NCBI GenBank assembly: GCA_017828935.1 | Contig: JAGAUG010000041.1 | Location: forward strand, 1-11,247 | DNA: 11,247 bases | Direction: 5' to 3' | Source of the DNA: Oscillospiraceae bacterium | Lineage (GTDB): Bacteria > Bacillota > Clostridia > Oscillospirales > Ruminococcaceae | In this document: piece after piece, positions 1 through 6,809 of the stretch | Layout: every line of letters begins with the position of its first letter | Position numbering within the stretch: the first letter of the stretch is position 1 | Position numbers and translations under genes: made by a program | Notes under the pieces: generated by a model | The model's input: the letters and a program-made list of their open reading frames with translations, nothing else | Told to the model about the DNA's origin: nothing | Database searches by the model: none

Positions 1-45
1 AAATAAAAAATTATTTATTATTTATTTAAGAAAGTTGGTGATATT

Positions 46-1173
46 ATTAATCTAAATTTAAAAAAATATTTTAAAAAATCTAAAAAACAAAAAACTGATT
101 TAATCCAAACTTGTCAATCGTCTCCCCATTATATCGATCAACTACCGTTTGAAATATCTAATTCAAATCTTTTTACTTCAATCAGGAACTCTGTACCAAT
201 AGTAGACGCAGCAATAAATAAACTAGTTAGACTAATAGGTTCTTTCTCTGTTACAACTTCGGACCCCAGAGCTCAAAAACCTTTAGAAGAATTTCTTAAA
301 AATATTAGAGTCGGTCCTCATTCCGTCGGAATCGATAGCTTTATTTCTTGTTATTTCGACAGTATGCTAACTTTCGGAAACGCTATCGGAGAAATCGTCT
401 TAAACCCAGAAAAAAATAAAATCATCGCACTTTATAATTCGTCTCTTGAAAACATCAAAATTTCTTCCGATAAAAACCCGCTAAGTTTATCTTTTTATTA
501 TAAAGACGGTATCTCTTTCGTCCCTGTTAAGTTCCCTCAATTAATTTTATTCTCAGCGCTAAATCCACCTCCGGGCGAAATAAAAGGCGTTTCACTCCTA
601 AACGGTCTTCCTTTTGTAACAGAAACTTTATTAAAAATTTATAAATCTATTGCTCTTAATTTCGATAGAGTCGGAAACGTAAGATTCGCTGTAACTTATA
701 AACCACCAAATTATTCTAGCGATCTTTCTTGCGCAAAAGATATTGCGAGCTCTATCGCTAACGAATGGTCTTGCGCGATGAATTCTAGCTCAGATACAAT
801 TAAAGACTTTGTCGCTGTCGGCGACGTAGATATAAAAGTAATCGGATCTGATAACCAGATTCTAGATACTAATATTCCTGTTAGACAGATGCTCGAACAA
901 ATCGTTGCTAAAACCGGAATTCCGCCATTTTTACTTGGGCTCTCTTGGTCAACTTCCGAACGGATGAGTAAACAACAAGCTGAAATTTTAACTAGTGAAC
1001 TCGAAGGTTACAGAAGAATCTTAACTCCTGTAATATCAAAAATTATCAGCTTTTGGCTTAAATTAAATCAATTCTCAGAAATACACACAATCACCTGGAA
1101 CACAATTCACCTACAAGACGAAGTCGAACTCGCAAGAGCCGCTTTATTAAACGCTCAAGCTAATAAATTATAA
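46..1173 (+). CDS. Phage portal protein with a non-canonical (ATT) start
   Basis: This is probably the portal, the dodecameric ring at the capsid vertex through which DNA is packaged and ejected and to which the neck attaches. The frame is open from the stop at 4-6 to 1173. Read from ATT at 46 it gives about 375 residues, close to the usual length for this family. Family-like signs are a basic N-terminus (NLKKYFKKSKK), a PPPGEIKG segment near residue 174, and GIPPFLLG near residue 291, which resembles the [V/I]PP-hLLG signature of HK97/PBSX-type portals. No ATG, GTG or TTG occurs in frame before 364, yet codons 46-363 read as good portal N-terminal sequence. A start at 364 would therefore remove a needed third of the protein. 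AAGAAAG (28-34) and GGTGAT (37-42) are candidate ribosome binding sites. ATT at 43 is an alternative. Its position ahead of the protease and capsid genes supports the call. The terminase expected upstream is outside the window. Confidence 0.85.
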   Translation: MNLNLKKYFKKSKKQKTDLIQTCQSSPHYIDQLPFEISNSNLFTSIRNSVPIVDAAINKLVRLIGSFSVTTSDPRAQKPLEEFLKNIRVGPHSVGIDSFISCYFDSMLTFGNAIGEIVLNPEKNKIIALYNSSLENIKISSDKNPLSLSFYYKDGISFVPVKFPQLILFSALNPPPGEIKGVSLLNGLPFVTETLLKIYKSIALNFDRVGNVRFAVTYKPPNYSSDLSCAKDIASSIANEWSCAMNSSSDTIKDFVAVGDVDIKVIGSDNQILDTNIPVRQMLEQIVAKTGIPPFLLGLSWSTSERMSKQQAEILTSELEGYRRILTPVISKIISFWLKLNQFSEIHTITWNTIHLQDEVELARAALLNAQANKL

Positions 1174-1237
1174 AATTTTATATTATTTTATAATTTATAT
1201 TATATATTATATATTAAGAAAGAAGGTCTAATCTATA

Positions 1238-2263
1238 TTGAAGCTAGCTCAAATTTCAAAAAGCTTATCTAAAACAGACTCTGAAAATATAAATCAAAAT
1301 TTAGAATTAATAAATAAACTTTCTCGCCGGCCTCTATCTCAAAACGAAGTTTATATTTTTTCTATGATACTTTGTGATAACGAAATCGACAGAGACTTCG
1401 AAAAATTTTCAGATCAATCTTTAGAAACTTTAAAATCTATGTTTCTCGGCAAGACCGGAATTTTTGATCATATCCCAACCGGCTCAAATCAAACCGCTCG
1501 AATCTTTTTTACTGACGTCATCACAGATAACTCAAAAAAAACGGCTGATAATAAGCCTTATAAATATCTTTTAGCTAAAGCTTATATGGTCAGGTCCGAA
1601 AAAAATAAAGATTTGATCCTCGAGATCGACGCTGGGATCAAAAAAGAAATCAGCGTTGGGTGCTGTGTTAAATCTAAGCTTTGCTCTATTTGTGGCTCAG
1701 ATCACAAAACAACTCCTTGTTCTCATATTCCAGGTCAAGTTTATAACAATCAATCTTGTTTTTTAATCTTGTCTGAACCTTCAGATGCCTACGAATGGTC
1801 TTTTGTCGCCGTACCCGCTCAAGTTAACGCTGGCGTTATCAAAAACTATAATAATAAATCACCAAATTCTAATATATTTAATTTTATTATTAATTCGACT
1901 AATATTTCTGAAATAAAAAAATCTTTTGATATATCTCTCGAGAATCAAAAAGCTTGTCTTATTTCTCAGCCCGCTATAAAATCTTTAACTAAATATATTT
2001 TTGATTTAGAAAAAGATTCTTTAGCCGCTAAAGACTTTATTTTAGATCTTAAAAACCAAGTATATAAACTAATGTCTGTTACTCAACCGTTTTTAAGCCA
2101 AGAGTCGATTAATAATATTATTAAAAATTTATCTTATCAAGAACTAAAAAGCCTAAAATCTAATCTCTCTTCTAAATCAGAATTCTTAAATATAAAACCT
2201 CAATTAACTCCCCTGACTCCTAATAACTTTGATCAAGAAGAAAACACTATGTTTAAAATATAA
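1238..2263 (+). CDS. Prohead maturation protease with probable C-terminal scaffold region
   Basis: This is probably the serine protease that matures the prohead by cutting scaffold and capsid proteins. The N-terminal half (about 36-200) carries the conserved-looking blocks LCDNEIDRDFEKF (45-57), GKTGIFDH (71-78), KAYMVRSEKN (114-123), KKEISVGC (135-142) and DAYEWSFVAVPAQ. By analogy with herpesvirus-like prohead proteases, H78 and S139 are the likely catalytic pair. This is inferred from motif position. A Cys/His-rich insert (C149, C152, C161, H163) follows the serine. The C-terminal 130 or so residues are Ser/Lys/Asn-rich with predicted helical character and no clear enzyme motif. They may act as the scaffold, because no separate scaffold gene lies between portal and capsid. 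The start is TTG at 1238, with AGAAGG at 1221-1226 as ribosome binding site. Nothing upstream in frame is better. Confidence 0.8.
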   Translation: MKLAQISKSLSKTDSENINQNLELINKLSRRPLSQNEVYIFSMILCDNEIDRDFEKFSDQSLETLKSMFLGKTGIFDHIPTGSNQTARIFFTDVITDNSKKTADNKPYKYLLAKAYMVRSEKNKDLILEIDAGIKKEISVGCCVKSKLCSICGSDHKTTPCSHIPGQVYNNQSCFLILSEPSDAYEWSFVAVPAQVNAGVIKNYNNKSPNSNIFNFIINSTNISEIKKSFDISLENQKACLISQPAIKSLTKYIFDLEKDSLAAKDFILDLKNQVYKLMSVTQPFLSQESINNIIKNLSYQELKSLKSNLSSKSEFLNIKPQLTPLTPNNFDQEENTMFKI

Positions 2264-2305
2264 ATATAAAATATATTATACTTTAATAGAAAGGAACTTA
2301 TCTTT

Positions 2306-2662
2306 ATGAATATTTCTTTTAACGGTATTAACGAATCTATCGTTACTTTCTTATCTCAAGGCGAAATAAAACCTGGCTGTTTAGTAAGCCCAGCCGGAGA
2401 CAACACTGTTAAACAAGCTGACACTAACTCTAGCTTTATCGGACTTTGTGTTTCAAATAAATCTGGCCTAGCTGCTGTTCAAATATCCGGGTTTGCAACT
2501 ATAAAAATAAAAACTATGGGCTCAACTACTTACGGGCGCCAATATTTTGTCGCTGACGACGACGGATCTTTAAAACTATCTGAAGCCTCTAACGGCTCTG
2601 CCGTTCCTCTTAATGTCGTCTCGATTAATAAAACTAACTCTAATTTCCACGTCTTCTTATAA
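2306..2662 (+). CDS. Capsid decoration (head-stabilising) protein
   Basis: This 118-residue protein sits directly before the major capsid gene, the usual place for a decoration or cementing protein. The sequence has the pattern of a small beta-rich outer-capsid protein: an NGINESIVTFLSQG opening, KPGCLVSP near residue 22, a GLCVSNKSGLAAVQISGFATI stretch in the middle, and a Gly/Asp-rich turn (FVADDDGSLK) before the final strands. That layout resembles small proteins found upstream of capsid genes in clostridial prophages (from memory, no search done). Start ATG 2306 has GAAAGGA at 2289-2295, spaced about 10 nt. The last 16 codons are repeated 75 bp downstream as a degenerate copy. The function rests on position and general fold pattern rather than on a named motif. 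Confidence 0.65.
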   Translation: MNISFNGINESIVTFLSQGEIKPGCLVSPAGDNTVKQADTNSSFIGLCVSNKSGLAAVQISGFATIKIKTMGSTTYGRQYFVADDDGSLKLSEASNGSAVPLNVVSINKTNSNFHVFL

Positions 2663-2666
2663 TTAT
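2611..2666 (+). repeat. 56-bp direct repeat, copy 1 (second copy 2686-2741)
   Basis: Copy 1 covers the 3' end and stop of the decoration gene, and copy 2 lies 75 bp downstream at 2686-2741. Aligned base by base they differ at four positions (2615, 2617, 2620 and 2637 in copy 1). The last 29 bases, including the stop codon and the following TTATAATTAT-like sequence, are identical. The 19 bases between the copies are pure A/T. Confidence 0.9.
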
Positions 2667-2686
2667 TAATTAAAAATATAATATTT

Positions 2687-2737
2687 AATCTGGTTTCGAT
2701 TAATAAAACTATCTCTAATTTCCACGTCTTCTTATAA
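2687..2737 (+). pseudogene. Remnant copy of the decoration-protein C-terminus
   Basis: These 16 codons plus TAA read NLVSINKTISNFHVFL, against NVVSINKTNSNFHVFL at the end of the decoration gene. There is no start codon or ribosome binding site upstream in the frame, so the segment is not translated on its own. It looks like the scar of a partial tandem duplication or of recombination between two related decoration genes. The frame is still intact and ends at the equivalent stop, so it could in principle serve as donor sequence for the functional gene, but nothing in the window shows that this happens. Confidence 0.7.
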
Positions 2738-2789
2738 TTATATTAATTAAATTTTTAAAAAAATTTTAAAAAACAGGAGTTTTTATAAT

Positions 2790-3842
2790 ATGAATAATTT
2801 TAATAATCAAAAAAATTTTAAAAATATTAAACTAGAAAAACAAATGTACAGCGTTGCTGGAAAGTCATTTTCAGAAATATTAGAGTCTCTTGACCCGTCT
2901 TTTGAATATAAAGACAGTTCTTATAAAGACTTAGATGCTTACGAGCGTCAACTAAAACGCTATGATATAAAAATATCTGGCCCTAAATGTGATACAGTCG
3001 AAAAATTTTTTATTTCTTCTGAGTCAGCTCCGCTCTTTCCTGAGTACGTCCTTAGAGCTGTCAAAACCGGCGTTAACTCCGATAATATCTTAAATAATAT
3101 AATCGCTACTAAAACATATGTAAGTTCTTTAGATTATCGAACAATATCTTGTGATCCATCTGTTAGCTCAAAAGAACTCAAATCAATCGCAGAAGGCTCG
3201 ACGATCCCGTCTACAACTATATCTTTAAAAAATAATTTAGTAAAACTAGTTAAATCCGGAAGACTTTTAGTTTCTTCTTATGAAGCGCTAAGATCTCAAA
3301 AACTCGATGTCTTTACTGTCGCTCTTAAACAAATCGGCTCTTATATTTCGACTTCTGAGCTCGCTCACGCTATCGATATCTTAATAAACGGCGACGGAAA
3401 TAACAACGATTCTCAAATTATTTCTGTTTCTAAAAAAAGCAAACCTGAACATGCTCCACTAGCGTATTCAGATTTAATTAAACTTTGGTCGGCTTTTAGC
3501 GACGATTTCGAGATGAATACTCTTTTAGTTTCGCCCAAAACGATGACTTATCTTTTAAACATCGAAGAATTTAAAAATCCAGCAACAGGTCTTAACTTTC
3601 AAAAAACCGGAAAGCTATCTACTCCTCTTGGCGCGAACTTATATAAATCTAGCGTCGTTCCGGACGATATGATTATCGCTTTAGACAAAAACTTCGCCTT
3701 AGAAATGGTCCGCTACGGAGACGTTTGTGTTGAGTACGACAAACTAATAGACAGACAACTTGAGCGAGCAGCTATAACATCGATATCGGGATTTTCTAAA
3801 ATCTGTCCAAAAGCCGTCAAAATTTTAAAACTAACACAATAA
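2790..3842 (+). CDS. Major capsid protein, HK97-fold type
   Basis: This 350-residue protein is probably the shell subunit. Features consistent with the fold are an N-terminal segment (about 20-75) with LDAYERQLKRYDIKISG, an E-loop-like region around FFISSESAPLFPEYVLRAV (73-91), and the SLDYRTIS and SIAEGSTIPSTTI stretches (about 113-145). The helical region KSGRLLVSSYEALRSQKLDVF is followed by INGDGNNN (199-206), a TGLNFQKTGKLSTPLGA loop, and a C-terminal EYDKLIDRQLERAAITSISGF block. These resemble capsid proteins of clostridial PBSX-like prophages. ATG 2790 has AGGAG at 2775-2779, spaced 10 nt. No long cleavable N-terminal delta domain is evident, which fits a scaffold carried on the protease or elsewhere. 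Decoration protein lies before it and neck genes after it. Confidence 0.88.
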   Translation: MNNFNNQKNFKNIKLEKQMYSVAGKSFSEILESLDPSFEYKDSSYKDLDAYERQLKRYDIKISGPKCDTVEKFFISSESAPLFPEYVLRAVKTGVNSDNILNNIIATKTYVSSLDYRTISCDPSVSSKELKSIAEGSTIPSTTISLKNNLVKLVKSGRLLVSSYEALRSQKLDVFTVALKQIGSYISTSELAHAIDILINGDGNNNDSQIISVSKKSKPEHAPLAYSDLIKLWSAFSDDFEMNTLLVSPKTMTYLLNIEEFKNPATGLNFQKTGKLSTPLGANLYKSSVVPDDMIIALDKNFALEMVRYGDVCVEYDKLIDRQLERAAITSISGFSKICPKAVKILKLTQ

Positions 3843-3855
3843 AAAAATTATAAAT

Positions 3856-4221
3856 ATGCTTGATTTAAATACTGTTTTAACTGATTTTATTTCTATCTCG
3901 GGCTTAACTCTCGAAGAATCAAAAAAACAATCTAATCTTATCGAAATTTCTATTGATTATATAAAAACTAATCTTAAGCCCGGCGTTGATATAGAATCTA
4001 ACAAAAAATTATTATCGATGCTCGTTGCTTCTATCGCTTATCACAAATATATTTTAATTAAAGAATCTTTAAGCTCAAGTTCTTGTGTTAAACTAGGCGA
4101 TATATCTATTAATTCTAGTTCAGAATCTTTAATTAAAACAGCTGAAAAATTAAAAAAAGAATTTACTTCTTTGGCTAGCCACTTATTACTCTCTCCTAAT
4201 TTTATTTTTAGACATGTATAA
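3856..4221 (+). CDS. Head-tail connector (gp6/adaptor-like)
   Basis: This 121-residue, mostly helical protein comes 13 nt after the capsid stop. It fits the small all-helical adaptors that sit under the portal ring: an N-terminal LNTVLTDFISISGLTLEESK segment, helix ESNKKLLSMLVASIAYHKYILIKES in the middle, and helix SESLIKTAEKLKKEFTSLASHLL towards the end. The call is from length, helical pattern and gene order. No residue-level signature is certain. Unlike every other gene here it has no recognisable ribosome binding site: the bases before ATG 3856 are only A/T. Translation probably depends on ribosomes that have just finished the capsid gene. Confidence 0.55.
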   Translation: MLDLNTVLTDFISISGLTLEESKKQSNLIEISIDYIKTNLKPGVDIESNKKLLSMLVASIAYHKYILIKESLSSSSCVKLGDISINSSSESLIKTAEKLKKEFTSLASHLLLSPNFIFRHV

Positions 4222-4232
4222 ATCTAAAATTA

Positions 4233-4253
4233 AAAATCTAAAATCTAAAATCT
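4233..4253 (+). repeat. Tandem heptamer repeat in spacer
   Basis: Three perfect copies of AAAATCT run head to tail, with looser variants on both sides (4220-4260). The tract lies between the connector and stopper genes, just before the stopper's ribosome binding site. It is probably slippage-prone low-complexity sequence, since no role is visible. Confidence 0.7.
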
Positions 4254-4290
4254 AAAAATTAAAAAAATATTTTTATTAGGTGCTACTCTA

Positions 4291-4620
4291 ATGAAATTAA
4301 AACAACAAATTATAGATGCTATTAACCAATATGGCGCTTCTTGTGAGCTACAAATATCTGAAACTAAAACTATTAAATTCAAAGGCGTTATATATCAACC
4401 TAAAAATAATTTTTATATATCTCAAAACGATTTTTTACATACAGACCCGTTTGAACCGTCAATTAGTACTCTTATAGTTGCCGACCCTATTGTTTTAAAT
4501 CATCTTACCCCTGGTTTAATAATCAAAACTAAAAATTCAGAATATCAAATATTAAAAACTAAAAAATTTATGTTATCTGATAATCTTTATTATATGTCGT
4601 CAACTCTTTCAGCCAATTAA
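4291..4620 (+). CDS. Head-closure/stopper-like neck protein
   Basis: This 109-residue protein is rich in predicted beta strands (KTIKFKGVIYQP, SISTLIVADPIVL, GLIIKTKNSEYQILKTKKFM, LYYMSSTL). A small beta-barrel in second place after the capsid gene is typical of the stopper (gp16/XkdH-like) that closes the head after packaging. The motif order KGVIYQP, then ADP, then PG-I-K, then Y-I--TK-F is what I would expect of that group, but I recognise no diagnostic residue. Start ATG 4291 follows AGGTG (4278-4282) with 8 nt spacing. A short AT-only spacer with tandem heptamers separates it from the connector gene. Confidence 0.5.
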   Translation: MKLKQQIIDAINQYGASCELQISETKTIKFKGVIYQPKNNFYISQNDFLHTDPFEPSISTLIVADPIVLNHLTPGLIIKTKNSEYQILKTKKFMLSDNLYYMSSTLSAN

Positions 4621-4666
4621 AATTATTTTTTAACTCTCTCTTAATTTTTAATTTTAAATTTTATAG

Positions 4667-5107
4667 GTGATTAAAATAAATAATTATATTTTAGACTTAA
4701 AACAATCGATAATATCTTTTATTGCTTCTAGTTCTTTGGGATCTAAAATTTCGATTATATCTCAGTTTAATAAAATACAGTCTTTAGCTTCTTCGCCTCT
4801 TATATCTATTTGTATCGATAAAATCTCGATCTCACCTTTAGGATTTGATAATTATATAAATAATCAAGAATCTTTATTTTATAAAACAAATATTAATCTA
4901 TCTTTTTTAATATACGTTCCACTAAAATTAGGAGCTAATATGTGTTACGATATTTTTTATGAATTATCTGATACGCTACTTAAAAACTCTAAAAAATTAA
5001 AAAATTTTTATTTCTCGTCAATGCATTGCAATAATATAGAATTTCAAAAATCAAATAATAGCTTTTTGTTAACTGCTGTCTCTTCTATTTCTGTGATTCC
5101 TGAATAA
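4667..5107 (+). CDS. Putative tail terminator / tail completion protein
   Basis: This 146-residue protein is unassigned by sequence. Its place between the stopper and sheath genes is that of the hexameric tail terminator that caps the tail and joins it to the head (XkdI/J position). It has an N-terminal helix (ILDLKQSIISFIASSS), then alternating strands (SPLISICIDKISISPLGFD, TNINLSFLIYVPLKLG), a helix (MCYDIFYELSDTLLKNSKKL) and C-terminal strands (FLLTAVSSISVIPE). This alpha/beta order is common in terminators. The start is doubtful. GTG 4667 is the only standard codon, but it lies inside AGGTGA (4665-4670), itself an excellent ribosome binding site. ATA 4676 may be the true start, shortening the protein by three residues. 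Confidence 0.45.
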   Translation: MIKINNYILDLKQSIISFIASSSLGSKISIISQFNKIQSLASSPLISICIDKISISPLGFDNYINNQESLFYKTNINLSFLIYVPLKLGANMCYDIFYELSDTLLKNSKKLKNFYFSSMHCNNIEFQKSNNSFLLTAVSSISVIPE

Positions 5108-5118
5108 CTAATTATATT

Positions 5119-5207
5119 AAGTTTTTTAATTTTACTCTCTCTTAATTAATTATTAAAATTATAAATATATACTAAGTTTTTTTAATTTTATTCTATCTTG
5201 ATTAATT
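5119..5207 (+). repeat. Imperfect 55-bp tandem repeat upstream of the sheath gene
   Basis: Two imperfect copies begin at 5119 and 5174, each AAG followed by a T-run, AATTTTA, a pyrimidine-rich CTCTCTT-like core and AATTAATTA. The core ACTCTCTCTTAATT at 5134-5147 occurs again exactly at 4633-4646, upstream of the putative tail terminator gene, and as a weaker version at 5190-5203. The block fills most of the 145-bp gap before the sheath gene, the longest gap in the window. No clear promoter can be told from the AT background, and no gene fits. Confidence 0.55.
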
Positions 5208-5252
5208 AAAATATTAAATATAAATTACTAAAAATAAAGGAATGTTTATAAA

Positions 5253-6236
5253 ATGACTAGATATTATAAAGAAAAATATTTTCCAGCTTTATCCGCTTGC
5301 GCAATCGTTGCGCCAGCAACAAAAGGAGTTTCTCTATCTATTAAAGAATTTTCGAGCTTTAAAGCTCTAACAAAAGAATTTGGACCTGTTTCTGAAAATA
5401 ATCCATTGGCTTGTATCGCCAAAGTCTTGTTTTTAAATAACGTATCTAAAATATATTGCGTCGCTCCAGCTATTAATTCAACCCCAACAGAAGAAAATTA
5501 TAAAATCGCATTTAATATTTTAAAAAAACAAAAAGACTTTTATTCTATTATTTGCGACTCTAACGAGCCAAAAATAGTTTCTGAACTTATAAAATCTATA
5601 AATACTAATACAGGCGCTCCTAGGCTGGCTTTTGTCGGCGCTGACGATAATTTTAACAACGCCCAAAAACTTTCGAGCTCTATTTGTGATGATCGATTAA
5701 TCTTAGCTTTTTCTAAATCAAATTTAATTTCAAATAAAAATATTTCGGCAAGTTATTTAACAGCTGCAAGCCTCGCAGCTTGTATTTCAACAACACCTTG
5801 GCCAGCTCAAAACTTAACTGGTTCTTTAATCATCGGCCTCGAAACAAAAAATATTGATCAACTTAGCGAGAAAAAACTTTATAATACTGGTCTTTCTTCT
5901 CTTAGATATTTTAATAACCAACTTGAAGTTAATAAAATAATTTCTTCTAGTAAATCAAGTAATAATATAAATAATTTATTAATTCTAGATACCGTACGCT
6001 CAGCTGTTATTAATTTAATTTATAATATCAAGTCCAGCCCATCTTTTAAGTTTTTATCTTGTAGATCCTTACTTTCTCAAATTATTTTATTACTTTCTGA
6101 ACTAAAAAATATTAATCTTATTTCGGATTTTTTAATTCCAAAAATCAACATAACTTCTTCGATAAATATTTCTCTTTCGATTAAACCAGACTCTTTAATA
6201 AATCACGAATATATCGACACAAATATTATTATTTAA
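5253..6236 (+). CDS. Contractile tail sheath protein (short form)
   Basis: This is probably the sheath subunit that surrounds the tube and drives contraction. Evidence includes an N-terminal FPALSACAIVAPATKGVSLSIKEFSSF stretch, typical of the start of PBSX/XkdK-like sheaths, and a central domain with helices and strands (KIYCVAPAI, DFYSIICDSNEPKIV, APRLAFVGADDN, YLTAASLAACISTTPWPAQNLTG). A C-terminal helix (FLSCRSLLSQIILLLSELKNINLI) then leads into paired strands (PKINITSSINISLSIKPDS). At 327 residues it is clearly shorter than the roughly 450-480 residues I recall for XkdK-type sheaths, so outer decoration domains are probably absent. ATG 5253 has AAAGGA at 5236-5241, spaced 11 nt. An ATG at 5242 is in a frame that stops after four codons. 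The small tube gene follows, as in other myoviruses. Confidence 0.75.
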   Translation: MTRYYKEKYFPALSACAIVAPATKGVSLSIKEFSSFKALTKEFGPVSENNPLACIAKVLFLNNVSKIYCVAPAINSTPTEENYKIAFNILKKQKDFYSIICDSNEPKIVSELIKSINTNTGAPRLAFVGADDNFNNAQKLSSSICDDRLILAFSKSNLISNKNISASYLTAASLAACISTTPWPAQNLTGSLIIGLETKNIDQLSEKKLYNTGLSSLRYFNNQLEVNKIISSSKSSNNINNLLILDTVRSAVINLIYNIKSSPSFKFLSCRSLLSQIILLLSELKNINLISDFLIPKINITSSINISLSIKPDSLINHEYIDTNIII

Positions 6237-6268
6237 TTTTTTTTATTTTTTTAGAAAGAAGTGAAAAC

Positions 6269-6583
6269 TTGAAAAATTTTTTGTTACTTCCCGAAGATAT
6301 TTACATCGAAATAAACGGTATTAAATTAGCTTCGATTAAGAGCTATGATATTTATAATTCTAAAAAATTAATAAATATTAAACTTTCAAAAATTAGTTTT
6401 GTCGACGAAAATAATTTTTTAGAATTTTTTAAATTATCTAATTTTAATTTAGTTATTTTTAAACCTAACTCTCAATTGATTTTTTCCGGCTGTAACTGGG
6501 AATATATCAGCGAAACAGCCCAGATCGAAAAACCTATTTTAAACTCTCTTTCTCTTGTCGCTCAAAGACAAATAATTATATAA
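6269..6583 (+). CDS. Tail tube protein (short)
   Basis: This 104-residue, beta-rich protein directly follows the sheath gene, as tube genes do. Strand-like stretches are EDIYIEINGIKLASIKSYDIYN (8-29), LINIKLSKISF, NFNLVIFKPNSQLIFSGCNWEYI and a final NSLSLVAQRQIII. The IEINGIKLA-IKSY opening and the FSGC-WEYISE turn look like clostridial tube proteins (memory, no search). It is shorter than the roughly 140-150 residues of XkdM. Start TTG 6269 follows AGAAAGAAGTGA (6254-6265), a strong ribosome binding site that may offset the weak start codon, because tube protein is needed in many copies. An alternative role as a different small tail protein cannot be excluded. Confidence 0.65.
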   Translation: MKNFLLLPEDIYIEINGIKLASIKSYDIYNSKKLINIKLSKISFVDENNFLEFFKLSNFNLVIFKPNSQLIFSGCNWEYISETAQIEKPILNSLSLVAQRQIII

Positions 6584-6617
6584 ATTAAATTTAAAATATT
6601 TTTTGGAGGCTATAAAC

Positions 6618-6809
6618 TTGAAAAAAAAATTCTTTGATTTTAATTTTATTTTTAGTTTTATATCTAAATTAATTAAACCGCCATGTTTTCAACATTTCAA
6701 CATTGAAAAAGTTGAAAACTTTAAAGACTCTAAAAATTCTAATATTATTACTCATAAATCTAATATTTATAATAATTTATATATTAATAATAAATCAAAT
6801 AAAACTTAA
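6618..6809 (+). CDS. Unrecognised 63-aa protein in the tape-measure position
   Basis: I do not recognise this protein. It is read from TTG 6618 with a clean GGAGG (6605-6609) spaced 8 nt. A TTG at 6603 overlaps that site and is unlikely. The N-terminal third is hydrophobic and aromatic (KKKFFDFNFIFSFISKLIKP) and could be a short amphipathic or membrane-seeking helix. The rest is Asn/Ser/Lys/Ile/Tyr-rich and probably disordered. It sits between tube and LysM genes, where tail-assembly chaperones (with a programmed frameshift) and then the tape measure normally lie, but it is far too short for either and shows no frameshift partner. It could be a vestige of such a gene, a small assembly factor, or a spurious frame. 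The good ribosome binding site argues for translation. A long hairpin lies inside it (6685-6719). Confidence 0.5.
   Translation: MKKKFFDFNFIFSFISKLIKPPCFQHFNIEKVENFKDSKNSNIITHKSNIYNNLYINNKSNKT
6685..6719 (+). repeat. Inverted repeat / hairpin inside the 63-aa gene
   Basis: GTTTTCAAC (6685-6693) pairs perfectly with GTTGAAAAC (6711-6719). Inside it TTTCAA (6695-6700) pairs with TTGAAA (6703-6708). The two stems could stack into one long hairpin. There is no T-run after it, so it is not a standard terminator. Confidence 0.65.

Noticed and set aside
4220..4260. AAAATCT tandem copies as a CRISPR array or iteron origin
   Set aside because: Units are 7 bp with no spacers, only three perfect copies, and pure low-complexity sequence in a small gap.
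5198..5224. TTGATT and TATAAA as a promoter before the sheath gene
   Set aside because: Spacing is 15 bp and such hexamers are everywhere in DNA this AT-rich. It cannot be told from background.
6603..6617. TTG 6603 as start of the 63-aa gene
   Set aside because: It overlaps the GGAGG ribosome binding site. TTG 6618 is correctly spaced from it.
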